A stretch of DNA of 64,000 nucleotides from Ottowia sp. (GCF_016703145.1 NZ_JADJCO010000003.1:372001-436000); one strand, 5' to 3'; positions 18,289 to 26,707 are shown, counted from the first letter of the stretch. The notes: generated by a model not told the origin, from the sequence alone. Made by a program: numbers and translations.

Positions 18289-19338
18289 ATGAGCAGCAAA
18301 GTACGTGAGCAGGGCGAGAAGGTCAGGAATTTCATCCTGAAAGGCATCCTCGCCGAGGATGGCGATGTGGTTCCTTCCACCATGAAGAAATTCGACATCA
18401 CGCGCCAAGCGGTCAACAAGCACATCGGCCGCCTGCGGGACCTGGGAACGATCAACGTTTCCGGTTCTACCCGGTCCCCGGTGTACGCACTGTGCGAAGT
18501 CGCCAAACGCGATTTTTCCTACGCCCTGGCTCCGGGCCTGGCCGAGGACGTGGTGTGGACCAAGGACGTCAAGCCGTTCATTGAGCCCCTGCCAGACAAC
18601 GTCATCAGCATCTGGCACTACGCTTTTACCGAGATGTTCAACAACGCCATCGACCATTCGACGGCCACGGAGATTGGCGTCCGCGTCAGCAAGACCGCAC
18701 TGACCACCGAGATTGCCCTTCACGACAACGGGGTCGGGATCTTCCGCAAGATTCAGCAGGAGTTGGATCTAGTCGATGAGCGCCTGGCCATCTTCGAACT
18801 GGCAAAAGGGAAGCTGACCACCGACCCAGCCAACCACACCGGGCAAGGCATCTTCTTCACCTCACGGATGATGGACCAGTTCTCCATCATTTCTGGAGGT
18901 CTGTTCTTTGACCACGACCGCTCTCGAACCAACGATTGGCTGCTTGAAAGAACAAAGCCGGGGCCTGGGACCCATGTCTTCATGACCCTGAACAACCACG
19001 CGGCGCGCACGACGCGGAAGGTTTTCGACCAGTTCTCGGGGGGCGACGACTACGCATTCAACAAGACGGTCGTACCACTGAATCTCGCTAAGTTTGGCGC
19101 CGATGAATTGATCTCAAGGTCGGCAGCGAAGCGCGTGCTCGCACGAGTCAACCTCTTCACCAAGGTGATCTTTGATTTCAAGGATGTCGAGACGGTCGGT
19201 CAGGCCTTCGCCGACCAGATTTTCAGGGTGTATGCAAACGAGCATCCGGACATCGAGCTGACGCCCATCAACATGCGCAAAGCCGTGAAGGATATGGTGG
19301 ACCGCGCGCGGTCCGCGAATACCGCCCCTCATCAGTAG
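18289..19338 (+). CDS. Winged-HTH + histidine-kinase-like ATPase + DUF4325 (STAS-like) fusion protein
   Basis: A 349-residue protein with three parts. Residues 5-68 form a winged helix-turn-helix (DITRQAVNKHIGRLRDLG recognition region). Residues 85-235 form a GHKL/HATPase fold with N box EMFNNAIDHS, G1 box HDNGVGI and G2-like GQGIFF. Residues 255-340 match the DUF4325 STAS-like family (RVNLFTKVIFDFKDVETVGQ). There is no phosphoacceptor His domain and no membrane segment. The layout places an anti-sigma-like ATPase, a STAS-like partner and a DNA-binding domain in one chain, so it may be an ATP-responsive repressor. It is alone, preceded by three phased repeats, and sits among mobile repeats. 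Its biological role is unknown. Confidence 0.75.
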   Translation: MSSKVREQGEKVRNFILKGILAEDGDVVPSTMKKFDITRQAVNKHIGRLRDLGTINVSGSTRSPVYALCEVAKRDFSYALAPGLAEDVVWTKDVKPFIEPLPDNVISIWHYAFTEMFNNAIDHSTATEIGVRVSKTALTTEIALHDNGVGIFRKIQQELDLVDERLAIFELAKGKLTTDPANHTGQGIFFTSRMMDQFSIISGGLFFDHDRSRTNDWLLERTKPGPGTHVFMTLNNHAARTTRKVFDQFSGGDDYAFNKTVVPLNLAKFGADELISRSAAKRVLARVNLFTKVIFDFKDVETVGQAFADQIFRVYANEHPDIELTPINMRKAVKDMVDRARSANTAPHQ

Positions 19339-19440
19339 GCCTCCCAGCCCTCCATCAGAATAGTTGTCGCCTCTCCATCGACCCAAGAGCCCGGGGGCGG
19401 CATGAAGGATGAGAGTGGCTCGATATGGACAAGCATTCAC

Positions 19441-19758
19441 CCTAGAAACGGCAGTTGAACGCGCCCGCCAGTGCCGTGATTGGCGTGGCAGGCAAGGGTG
19501 AACGCCGCGGCTCCACAGGCGCCTGCGCGCCTGTGGACGGCGTGAACGGGGCCGGCCTCTGGACGGCCCGCGCCCTGCAAGGGAGACGACGCGGCGCAGT
19601 GTTGTGCGCAAGGAGGAGCAACGCCGCATGGCGCGGCGAGCGCGGTGCTGGCGGGCGCGTAGCGCGCTCACCCAACAGGTGAAGGTCATCGAAGCCGTCG
19701 AGGTCAATGCTCACGCGGCTTTCCCGAGGGTGGCAAGCGGTCAACTGCCGTTTCTAGG
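19441..19758. mobile_element. 318-bp MITE-like element with perfect 18-bp terminal inverted repeats
   Basis: CCTAGAAACGGCAGTTGA at 19441-19458 is matched exactly in reverse complement at 19741-19758. The interior is noncoding and includes a strong hairpin, CCACAGGCGC with GCGCCTGTGG near 19512-19535. The flanks are ...ATTCAC and TTCAAG..., giving no clear target duplication. It carries no transposase, so it is a nonautonomous element or the remnant of one. A 76-codon open frame inside (19455-19682) shows no protein-like features. Confidence 0.75.
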
Positions 19759-19846
19759 TTCAAGGGCCGAGCGGTAGCGAGGTTGCTGCCGCCGGAGAGT
19801 TCGGCGCTGGAGGAGGTGGCGCGCGAGGTTGGCACGGGAGGGGGGA

Positions 19847-19866
19847 AAATTTTGATCTGACCCCAG
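19847..19866 (+). repeat. GGGGTCAGAT-family motif, copy 2
   Basis: AAATTTTGATCTGACCCCAG, same orientation as copy 1. It follows the MITE-like element. The 19759-20104 stretch around it holds no gene I can support. Confidence 0.6.
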
Positions 19867-20038
19867 TCTCCCCCATTCTCCCCCCAATTTTCCCCCGATG
19901 ATGTGGCGCCAGGCTGGAAGCAGGCTCCTCAGCCTGTGGGTGGACTTCGGAGAACTCTCGCAGTGCCCGGTTGCTGATCAGCTTGCCGTGCCTGGTTTTC
20001 GGGCAAAGAGGGCGTCGGGCGTGCCCCCTACCAAGGGG

Positions 20039-20058
20039 AACTTTCATCCGACCCCAAT
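20039..20058 (+). repeat. GGGGTCAGAT-family motif, copy 3 (diverged)
   Basis: GGAACTTTCATCCGACCCCA, one substitution in the core (ATCCGACCCC). It pairs with the inverted copy at 21429-21447 on the far side of the IPTL-CTERM gene, so that gene is bracketed by inverted motif copies. Confidence 0.5.
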
Positions 20059-20104
20059 TTCTTTGTGGAAAATTCCACACATTTGCCCACTTTCATACCA
20101 GCAA

Positions 20105-20135
20105 TTGTGTAAAAATTGCGAATGAACGTTATAAT
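20105..20135 (+). promoter_or_regulatory. Candidate sigma-70 promoter of the IPTL-CTERM gene
   Basis: TATAAT at 20130-20135 is a perfect -10 box. TTGTGT at 20105-20110 is a plausible -35 with a 19-bp spacer. The surrounding DNA is strongly AT-rich for this genome. The gene starts 63 bp downstream. Confidence 0.5.
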
Positions 20136-20145
20136 AATAAAGCAA

Positions 20146-20163
20146 CTTTCTATTATTAGAAAG
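20146..20163 (+). promoter_or_regulatory. Small hairpin in the IPTL-CTERM leader
   Basis: CTTTCT-ATTATT-AGAAAG forms a perfect 6-bp stem between the -10 box and the start codon. It could be a protein-binding site or a leader RNA hairpin. It lacks the T-run of a terminator. Confidence 0.35.
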
Positions 20164-20198
20164 CCCTTGCAATTTTTCAATCAATCCATGGAGAAATC

Positions 20199-21370
20199 AT
20201 GAAACGTGACGCTGTCTTTTCTGCTCTGACTGCCTTGGCTTTTTCGACTTTTCCCATCGGCCATGCCCAAGCGGCTGAAATCACGGTGGCGGCCAACTCC
20301 AATTACTTCTCGGGGTGGAGTTTCAGTAATTTGGGGGGGGGGAGGTAACCTATTATAATGATGGTGGGAGTATAGGATCTGGCGCCTTGCCAGGAGGGGG
20401 CGGACAAGCAGTTGGAACGCTGAACGGCAATGTCCTGACTTGGACTGTGCCCGAGCAAAATGCCGATTTGATTTCAGCGGGCGTCCTTATCAATAACATC
20501 AATACATTTGGCCTGCATCTCCCTTTAAATATAGGAAACCCACCTCGCCCTGATCAAGGCTTCCTCAGCCGTGGCCGCGCTTCTTTTTCCTCTCCGGTGC
20601 CATTCAAAACAGGCACGACGTTTTTTTTCCAAGATGTGGACAACGGTGAAGCCGCTGATTATCGTTTTTATGACTGCGCCGGCAGTCAAGTGGATGCGGG
20701 TGATTTCGATTTTCTGAAGATTTCCACCATCAATACACCCAATTACGCCCTACAGGGTACAGCGCCAACACAGTATTGGCACGTTTCGGCGCCAGTAGCC
20801 CAGGACCCCAATACCGTCAACGGCATTGTCATCAACGCGTCCAACGTGTGCCGCATCGATATTCAAGGCACACGCCCCCAAGCCAACGGTAGCATCAATT
20901 ACTTCCTGGGCACGCCCCCGAATGTGGTGCCCACCGCCGTACCCACCATCAGTGGCCCGCCCGTGGCCGGCAGTCCGGTCACGGGCTCTTACGTGTATGC
21001 CGACGCCGACAACAACGCGGAAGACACCACCGACACGGGGACCACGTACACGTTCGTGACCAGTCCGACCAGCACCTTGACCAACTCGGGCGATGGCACG
21101 GTGGTTGCCGGCGGCCCGACCAACGGCACCAGCCCCGCCTACACCCCGACGGCTGGCGATGTGAACCAGTACCTGTTCTTCTGCGTCACACCCATCGCCG
21201 CCACCGGGGCCAACCCCGGCCTGGAGGTGTGCACGCCCGCGGGCCAGGTGAGCAGCAATGCACCCGTGCCCAGCGGCATCAAACCCGTGCCCAGCTTGTC
21301 CACGCTGCCGCTGATGGGCTTGGCGGGCATGCTGGGGCTGCTGGGTTTCTGGCGCCGCCGCCGGGGCTGA
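20199..21370 (+). CDS. IPTL-CTERM-like exported surface protein, split by a G10 tract (candidate phase-variable gene)
   Basis: The ATG at 20199 starts a signal peptide (MKRDAVFSALTALAFSTF, cleavage near AQAAE). The frame runs into ten consecutive G at 20333-20342 and stops at TAA 20346-20348. The frame carrying the rest of the protein opens through the same region and continues to 21370. With 11 G (or 8) the two halves join as NLGGGEVTYYNDGG, giving about 390 residues. The mature part is Gly/Asn/Thr-rich with a repeat-like Ig-type region near residues 245-320. It ends with PVPSLSTLPLMGLAGM, a hydrophobic helix and RRRR, the layout of IPTL-CTERM/PEP-CTERM sorting tails. The protein is probably exported and processed at the envelope. 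The tract length suggests on/off switching, although a homopolymer sequencing error is also possible. Confidence 0.75.
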
Positions 21371-21395
21371 GCAACCACAGGCCCAGCAAACTCAA

Positions 21396-21416
21396 GGGGG
21401 CGATGCCCCCTTTTTT
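21396..21416 (+). terminator. Intrinsic terminator of the IPTL-CTERM gene
   Basis: GGGGGC, loop GAT, GCCCCC, then six T. It starts 26 bp after the stop codon. Confidence 0.9.
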
Positions 21417-21428
21417 ACGAGCGAATAT

Positions 21429-21447
21429 GGGGTCAGATCAAATTTCC
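21429..21447 (-). repeat. GGGGTCAGAT-family motif, copy 4 (inverted)
   Basis: TGGGGTCAGATCAAATTTC on the plus strand, inverted relative to copies 1-3. It lies just beyond the terminator of the IPTL-CTERM gene. Confidence 0.6.
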
Positions 21448-21501
21448 CCCCGAGCCACGAGCCCCCACAAGTGCCCTGCAGCACGATGCCCGTACCCCCG
21501 G

Positions 21502-21538
21502 GTTATCCCTGCCCGTGCTGGACAAGCATGGGGATAAC
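21502..21538. repeat. Inverted repeat GTTATCCC-N21-GGGATAAC
   Basis: Exact 8-bp arms at 21502-21509 and 21531-21538 around a 21-base loop, in the gap after the accessory island. The function is unknown. It could mark the island boundary or be part of a further repeat. Confidence 0.4.
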
Positions 21539-21635
21539 TCCGCTCAAGCGCTGTATGGCACGCGCAAGTGCTTGATTTGCAAGGGCTTGTGTTGCAGTGC
21601 CTGTTTTTCGGGCAATCGGGCGCCGGCCGCGCCGC

Positions 21636-24600
21636 CTACCACGTGTCCACGAACCGGTGCCCCAGCGGCGCCACGCGCGCCGAGGCCAGGCCGCGCGACA
21701 GCCAGGCGCGCGTCTCGGCCGGGTCGATGACGGCGTCGATCTCCAGCGTGGTGGCCATGTTGAGGGCCTCGCCGTGCGCGTACTGCCGCGCCACCAGTTC
21801 GGCGAACAGCGCGTCGCGCTCGGGGCCGGCGGGCAGGGCCTCCAGCTCCTTGCGGAAGCCCAGGCGCACGTAGCCCTCCAGCCCCATGCCGCCGAACTCG
21901 CCGGTGGGCCAGGCGACGGTGAACACGGGGGCGTGAAAGCCCCCGGCCGTCATGCCCATCGCCCCCAGGCCGTAGCCCTTGCGCAGCACCACGCTGAAGT
22001 AGGGCACGCGCAGGCTGGCGGCGGTGACGAACAGGCGGCTGACGTGGCGCACCTGGGCGGTGGTCTCCACCTCGGGGCCAACCATGAAGCCGGGCGTGTC
22101 CACCAGGCTGACGATGGGCAGGCCGTGCGCGTTGCACAACTGCATGAAGCGCGCGCCCTTGTCGGCGGCGGGCGCGTCGATGGCGCCGCCCAGGTGCAGC
22201 GGGTTGTTGGCGATCAGGCCGACGGGGCGGCCCTCGATGCGCGCCAGCGCGGTGTGGATGCCGGCGCCGAAGCCGGTGCGCAGCATGAGCAGGCTGCCTT
22301 CATCGACCAGGCCGCTCATCGCGGCGCGGGTGTCGTACACGCGCAGGCGGTTCTCGGGCACGACGGCGCGCAGGGCGCGCTGGTCGGGCGTGATCCAGTC
22401 GCGCACGCGGCCCTGGAAGTAGCCCAGGTACTGCCGCGCGGCGGCCACGGCCTGGGCCTCGTCGTCCACCAGCACGTCGATCACGCCATTGCCGTGCTGC
22501 ACCCCGCTGGGGCCGATCTCCTCGGGCTTGAACACGCCCAGGCCGCCGCCCTCGATCATGGCCGGGCCGCCCATGCCGAGGTTGCTGGCGCGGGTGGCGA
22601 TGATGACGTCGCTGCAGCCCACCAGCGCGGCGTTGCCGGCGAAGCAGCGCCCGTGCACCACGCCCACCACCGGCACTTGGCCGGACAGCGCGGCGTAGCG
22701 CGCGAAGGTGTGGATGTGCAGGCCGGCGACGGTGGTCGAGTCGGTGTCGCCCGGGCGCCCGCCGCCGCCTTCGGCGAACAGCACCACGGGCAGTTGCTGC
22801 GCCAGGGCGATGTCGAGCAGGCGGTCGGTCTTGGCGTGGTTGCGCATGCCCTGGGTGCCGGCCAGCACGGTGGCGTCGTAGGACATGACGGCGGTGCGCG
22901 CCTTCTCCTCGCCGAAGATCAGCCCGTTGACGCCGCCGATGCCGGTGACCATGCCATCGGCCGGGGTGTTGGCGATCAGGTCCTCCAGGCTGCGGCGGCG
23001 CGTCTGCGCGGCGATGGCGAGCTGGCCGTATTCGATGAAGCTGCCTTCGTCGCACAGGTCGGCGATGTTCTCGCGCGCGGTGCGCCCGCGCTGGTGGCGC
23101 CTGGCGACGGCGTCGGGGCGCGCGGCGTCGAGGGTGAAGGCGTGGCGGTCGATGACGCGCTGCAGGTCGGCGCGGACGTGGCCGGGGTCGTGCGCGGCGG
23201 CATCGTCGGCGCGCGCGTGGGCCTCGCCGGCGATCGGGTCGAGCACCAGCAGCGCCTGGCCCTGCGCCAGGTAGCCGCCGGGCACGGCCAGCAGCGCGCG
23301 CACGCGGCCGGCGTGCGGGGCGGTGAGCACGTGCTCCATCTTCATGGCTTCGAGCACGGCCAGCTCGGCGCCGGCGGGCACCTCGTCGCCCTCGGCGACG
23401 CTGAGCTGCACCAGGCGCGAGGGCATGGGGGCGAGCACGGCGCCTTCGGGCGCGGCGGCCTGCGGCTGGGCTGCCGTTTCTGAATCAAACAGGCCCCCAG
23501 CCAGCGTGGAATTTGCGCCGCCAGCTATCAATTCAGAAGCGGTGAGCAGATCGGGCAGCACCGCTTCGAGCCAGCGCGTGTGCACTTGCTGGCTGGCCAT
23601 CTCGGGCCTACGGCCAAGGGCGCGCAGCAGCGTCAGGTTGGTGGCCACGCCGCGGATGCCGAACTCGGCCAGCGCGCGGCGCGAGCGGCGCAGCGCCTCC
23701 TGGAAGCCGCCGCGCGCGTGCACGATGAGCTTGGCCAGCAGCGTGTCGTAGTGCGGCGAGGGCGTGGCGCCGGCGGCACCGTGCGTGTCCACGCGGATGC
23801 CGGGACCGGCGGGCAGGTCGAAGCGCGACAGGGTGCCGCTGCCGGGCGTGGCCTGGCCCTGGGCGTCCAGCGTCTCGGCGTTGACGCGCCACTGGATGGC
23901 GAAGCCGCGCGGGCGCGGCGGCGCGGCGGGGTCGAGCCCGATCTGCTGCAGCGTGCGGCCGGCGGCCAGCGCGATCTGCGCCTGCACCAGATCGACGCCG
24001 GTGACTTCCTCGGTGATGGTGTGCTCGACCTGCAGGCGCGGGTTGGCTTCGATGAAGACGAAGGGCAGGTCGCCGCTGGCCAGATCGACCAGGAATTCGA
24101 ACGTGCCCAGGCCCTCGTAGCGCACGGCGCGCGCCATGCCCAGCGCGGCCTCGGTCAGGCGCGCGCGCAGGGCGTCGGTCAGCGAGGGGCTGGGGGCGAT
24201 CTCCACCAGCTTCTGGAAGCGCCGCTGCAGCGTGCATTCGCGCTCGCCCAGCGACAGCGCGTCGCGGCCGTCGCCGAGGATCTGCAGCTCGATGTGGCGG
24301 GCGCCGTCCATCAGGCGCTCGACGTACACGCCATCGACGCCGAAGGCGGCGCGCGCCTCGCTGCGGCAGCGCTCGTAGGCGGCGGCCAGCTCGTCGGCCG
24401 TGCGCACGGCGCGCATGCCGCGCCCGCCGCCGCCGCCGATGGCCTTGAGCATGACGCCGGCGCCGTTCTGCGCGGCCAGGAAGGCCTGCGCTTCCTCCAG
24501 CGTCACGGCGGCCAGGCTGCCGGGCATCAGCGGCACGCCTTGCCGCTGCGCCAGCGCGCGGGCCTGGGCCTTGTCGCCGAACAGGTCGAGCTGCTCGGGC

Positions 24601-24926
24601 GTGGGGCCGATGAAGCGGATGCCCGCGTCCCCGCAGGCGCGCGCGAAGTCGGCGCGCTCGCTCAGGAAGCCATAGCCGGGGTGCACGGCGTCGCAGCCGT
24701 GCGCGCGCGCGATGGCGATGAGGCGCGCGCCGTCCAGGTAGGCCGCCGGACCGGTGGCGCCCAGGGCGACGGCGGCGTCGGCCGCGTGCACGTGGGGCGC
24801 CTGGGCGTCGTCGTCGGCATGCACGGCGACGCTGGCGATGGACAGGTCCTGCAGCGCGCGCGCGATACGCAGGGCGATTTCGCCGCGGTTGGCGATCAGG
24901 ACCTTGTGGAACAGCGGTGATGTCAT
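21636..24926 (-). CDS. Single-chain biotin-dependent acyl-CoA carboxylase (BC-BCCP-CT fusion)
   Basis: A 1096-residue enzyme. Residues 1-450 are biotin carboxylase (KVLIANRGEIALRIARAL, ATP-grasp KAIGGGGGRGM, FIEANPRLQVEHTITEEVTG). The biotinyl lysine is K529 in AMKMEH. Residues 600-1096 are the carboxyltransferase (CFAGNAALVGCSDVIIATR, VDTPGFMVGPE, GYGLGAMGM). It carboxylates an acyl-CoA; this domain order matches the single-chain long-chain acyl-CoA carboxylases described from mycobacteria and relatives. Repeat copy E supplies a linker between BC and BCCP. The ATG at 24926 is preferred to a GTG nine bases upstream. It lies 70 bp downstream of an acyl-CoA synthetase, so activation and carboxylation are probably coupled. 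The substrate is inferred. Confidence 0.9.
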   Translation of the reverse strand: MTSPLFHKVLIANRGEIALRIARALQDLSIASVAVHADDDAQAPHVHAADAAVALGATGPAAYLDGARLIAIARAHGCDAVHPGYGFLSERADFARACGDAGIRFIGPTPEQLDLFGDKAQARALAQRQGVPLMPGSLAAVTLEEAQAFLAAQNGAGVMLKAIGGGGGRGMRAVRTADELAAAYERCRSEARAAFGVDGVYVERLMDGARHIELQILGDGRDALSLGERECTLQRRFQKLVEIAPSPSLTDALRARLTEAALGMARAVRYEGLGTFEFLVDLASGDLPFVFIEANPRLQVEHTITEEVTGVDLVQAQIALAAGRTLQQIGLDPAAPPRPRGFAIQWRVNAETLDAQGQATPGSGTLSRFDLPAGPGIRVDTHGAAGATPSPHYDTLLAKLIVHARGGFQEALRRSRRALAEFGIRGVATNLTLLRALGRRPEMASQQVHTRWLEAVLPDLLTASELIAGGANSTLAGGLFDSETAAQPQAAAPEGAVLAPMPSRLVQLSVAEGDEVPAGAELAVLEAMKMEHVLTAPHAGRVRALLAVPGGYLAQGQALLVLDPIAGEAHARADDAAAHDPGHVRADLQRVIDRHAFTLDAARPDAVARRHQRGRTARENIADLCDEGSFIEYGQLAIAAQTRRRSLEDLIANTPADGMVTGIGGVNGLIFGEEKARTAVMSYDATVLAGTQGMRNHAKTDRLLDIALAQQLPVVLFAEGGGGRPGDTDSTTVAGLHIHTFARYAALSGQVPVVGVVHGRCFAGNAALVGCSDVIIATRASNLGMGGPAMIEGGGLGVFKPEEIGPSGVQHGNGVIDVLVDDEAQAVAAARQYLGYFQGRVRDWITPDQRALRAVVPENRLRVYDTRAAMSGLVDEGSLLMLRTGFGAGIHTALARIEGRPVGLIANNPLHLGGAIDAPAADKGARFMQLCNAHGLPIVSLVDTPGFMVGPEVETTAQVRHVSRLFVTAASLRVPYFSVVLRKGYGLGAMGMTAGGFHAPVFTVAWPTGEFGGMGLEGYVRLGFRKELEALPAGPERDALFAELVARQYAHGEALNMATTLEIDAVIDPAETRAWLSRGLASARVAPLGHRFVDTW
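23476..23540 (+). repeat. Palindromic repeat copy E, in frame inside the acyl-CoA carboxylase
   Basis: TTTCTGAATCAAACAGGCCC, CCCAGCCAGCG and a palindromic end AGCTATCAATTCAGAAGC. It lies in the BC-BCCP linker and is read on the minus strand without stops as roughly ASELIAGGANSTLAGGLFD. Confidence 0.8.
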
Positions 24927-24933
24927 GGCTGGC

Positions 24934-24991
24934 ACTACATTTTTGAGAGCTTCCGACGCTTGACTGGCGCCGGCAGAAGGGATTTTTTACC
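24934..24991 (-). repeat. Palindromic repeat copy Q
   Basis: Reverse orientation: TACATTTTTGAGAGCTTCC, GACGCTTGACTGGCGCCGG, CAGAAGGGATTTTTT. It fills the gap between the acyl-CoA synthetase and carboxylase genes and could dampen read-through between them. Confidence 0.75.
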
Positions 24992-24996
24992 AGGAA

Positions 24997-26628
24997 TCAG
25001 GCGATGTCCTTGAGCAGGCGCCGCAGCACCTTGCCCGCGCCGGTGACCGGCAGCGTGTCGATGAAGCGCACGTGCTTGGGCGTCTTGTAGGTGGCCATGT
25101 TCTGGCGCGACCAGGCGGTGATCTCCTCGGCCGTCACCTGGGCGCCGGGCTTCAGGACGATGAAGGCCTTGACCACCTCGCCCTTGTCGGGGTCGGGCTC
25201 GGCGATGACGGCGGCCTGCGCCACGGCGGGGTGCTTGATGAGGATGGTCTCGACCTCCTCCGGGAACACGCTGTAGCCGGAGACCTTGATCATCTCCTTG
25301 AAGCGGCCCATGAAGGTCAGGTAGCCGTCGGCGTCGATCTGGCCCATGTCGCCGGTGTGGACCCAGCCGTCCTTGAGCGTGGCGGCGGTGGCCTCGGGCT
25401 TGTTCCAGTAGCCCTTGAAGGTGCCGGGGCTGGTCAGCACGATTTCGCCCGGCTCGCCGGGCGGCATGTCCTTGCCGGTGTCGGGGTCGATGATGCGGAT
25501 GGTGACGCCCGGCGCGGGCACGCCCTGCGTGCCCCAGCGCACCCGGTCCATGGGCATGTAGGTGTCGCAGGTGTGGGACTCCGACAGGCCGTAGGCCGCC
25601 TCCTGCGAGCTGCAGTTGGGCGCGACGCCGCGCCACTGCAAGGCCAGCGCCTCGGTGAAGGTGATGCCGAAGCTGGTGACGGGGTTCACCCGGAGGCTGG
25701 AGAGGTCGAACCGGGCGACGTCGGGCTGCTGCATGCAGGCCACGTTCATCGGCGCGATGCTGTACCACCAGGTGACCTTGTAGCGGTCGATGGCCCGCAG
25801 CACGGCGCGCGGGTCGAAGCGGTGCAGCAGCACGCCGGTGGCGCCGGTGAGCACGGGCACGTTCACGCCCATCAGCATGCCGGCGATGTGGTACAGCGGC
25901 GCGATGGACAGCAGCACGTCGTCGGGCTGCAGACCATTGCAGTCGGCGCTGACGGTGGTCTTGAACAGCGCGTTGCCGTAGCTGAGCATGGCGCCCTTGG
26001 GCAGGCCGGTGGTGCCGGAGGTGTAGGTCATCAGCGCCACGTCGTCCAGCGAGAGCGGCACCGGCGCGGGCTGGGCGCCCGAGCGCGTCACGGCCAGGAA
26101 GTCCTCGCAGCCAGGCGGCATTGCGCGCGCCTCCTGGCGGGCGGCCACCAGCTCGGCCGGCAGGTCCAGCGTGGGCTCGGGCGGCAGCAGGTCGGCGTAG
26201 TGCACGACGAACACGTGCTCCAGCGTGCCCTGGGCGCGCACCTTCTCGACCACCGGCACCAGGTTGGCGGCGGCGACGATGACGCGGGCCTTCAGGTCGC
26301 CCACCTGGTAGCCCAGCTCGTGCTCCTTGTTGAGCGGGCCGCTGGGGCAGACGATGGCGCCGATCTTCTGGATGCCGTAGTGCGCCACGATGTACTGCGG
26401 GCAGTTGTTGAGGAACATGACCACCGGGTCGCCCTTCTTCACGCCCAGCGCCTGCAGGCGGGCGCCGAAGGCGTCGCTGGCGCGGTCCAGCTCGGCCCAG
26501 GTGATCGCCTGGCCGTACCAGATGCAGGCCGGGTGGTCGGGACGCGCGCGCGCGTGGTCACGCAGGTACTCGTGCAGCGGCTGTTGCGGGCGGGCGGGCA
26601 GGGGGCGGGGCGCGACGTTTGTCTCCAT
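24997..26628 (-). CDS. AMP-forming acyl-CoA synthetase
   Basis: A 543-residue ANL-superfamily enzyme that activates a carboxylic acid to acyl-AMP and then acyl-CoA. Seen: P-loop TYTSGTTGLPKGAM, AYGLSESHTCD, DGWVHTGDMGQID and the C-terminal hinge GRFKEMIKVSGYSVFPEE, with the catalytic lysine in GAGKVLRR. Length is normal for fatty or aromatic acyl-CoA synthetases. It is the first gene of the operon with the carboxylase and is divergent from a TetR-family regulator, which probably controls it. The substrate cannot be assigned; a medium- or long-chain fatty acid is likely from the neighbours. Confidence 0.9.
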   Translation of the reverse strand: METNVAPRPLPARPQQPLHEYLRDHARARPDHPACIWYGQAITWAELDRASDAFGARLQALGVKKGDPVVMFLNNCPQYIVAHYGIQKIGAIVCPSGPLNKEHELGYQVGDLKARVIVAAANLVPVVEKVRAQGTLEHVFVVHYADLLPPEPTLDLPAELVAARQEARAMPPGCEDFLAVTRSGAQPAPVPLSLDDVALMTYTSGTTGLPKGAMLSYGNALFKTTVSADCNGLQPDDVLLSIAPLYHIAGMLMGVNVPVLTGATGVLLHRFDPRAVLRAIDRYKVTWWYSIAPMNVACMQQPDVARFDLSSLRVNPVTSFGITFTEALALQWRGVAPNCSSQEAAYGLSESHTCDTYMPMDRVRWGTQGVPAPGVTIRIIDPDTGKDMPPGEPGEIVLTSPGTFKGYWNKPEATAATLKDGWVHTGDMGQIDADGYLTFMGRFKEMIKVSGYSVFPEEVETILIKHPAVAQAAVIAEPDPDKGEVVKAFIVLKPGAQVTAEEITAWSRQNMATYKTPKHVRFIDTLPVTGAGKVLRRLLKDIA

Positions 26629-26707
26629 GGTGTCTCTCTCTCAGGGTTATCGATAGCCGGTCACGGGGCGCCGGCGCTTGCGGCCAGGCGATGTTGCATC
26701 AACAATC

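Noticed and set aside
19455..19682. 76-codon frame inside the MITE-like element
   Set aside because: It lies wholly between inverted repeats, with Gly/Arg-rich low-complexity translation and no start signal; the element appears noncoding.
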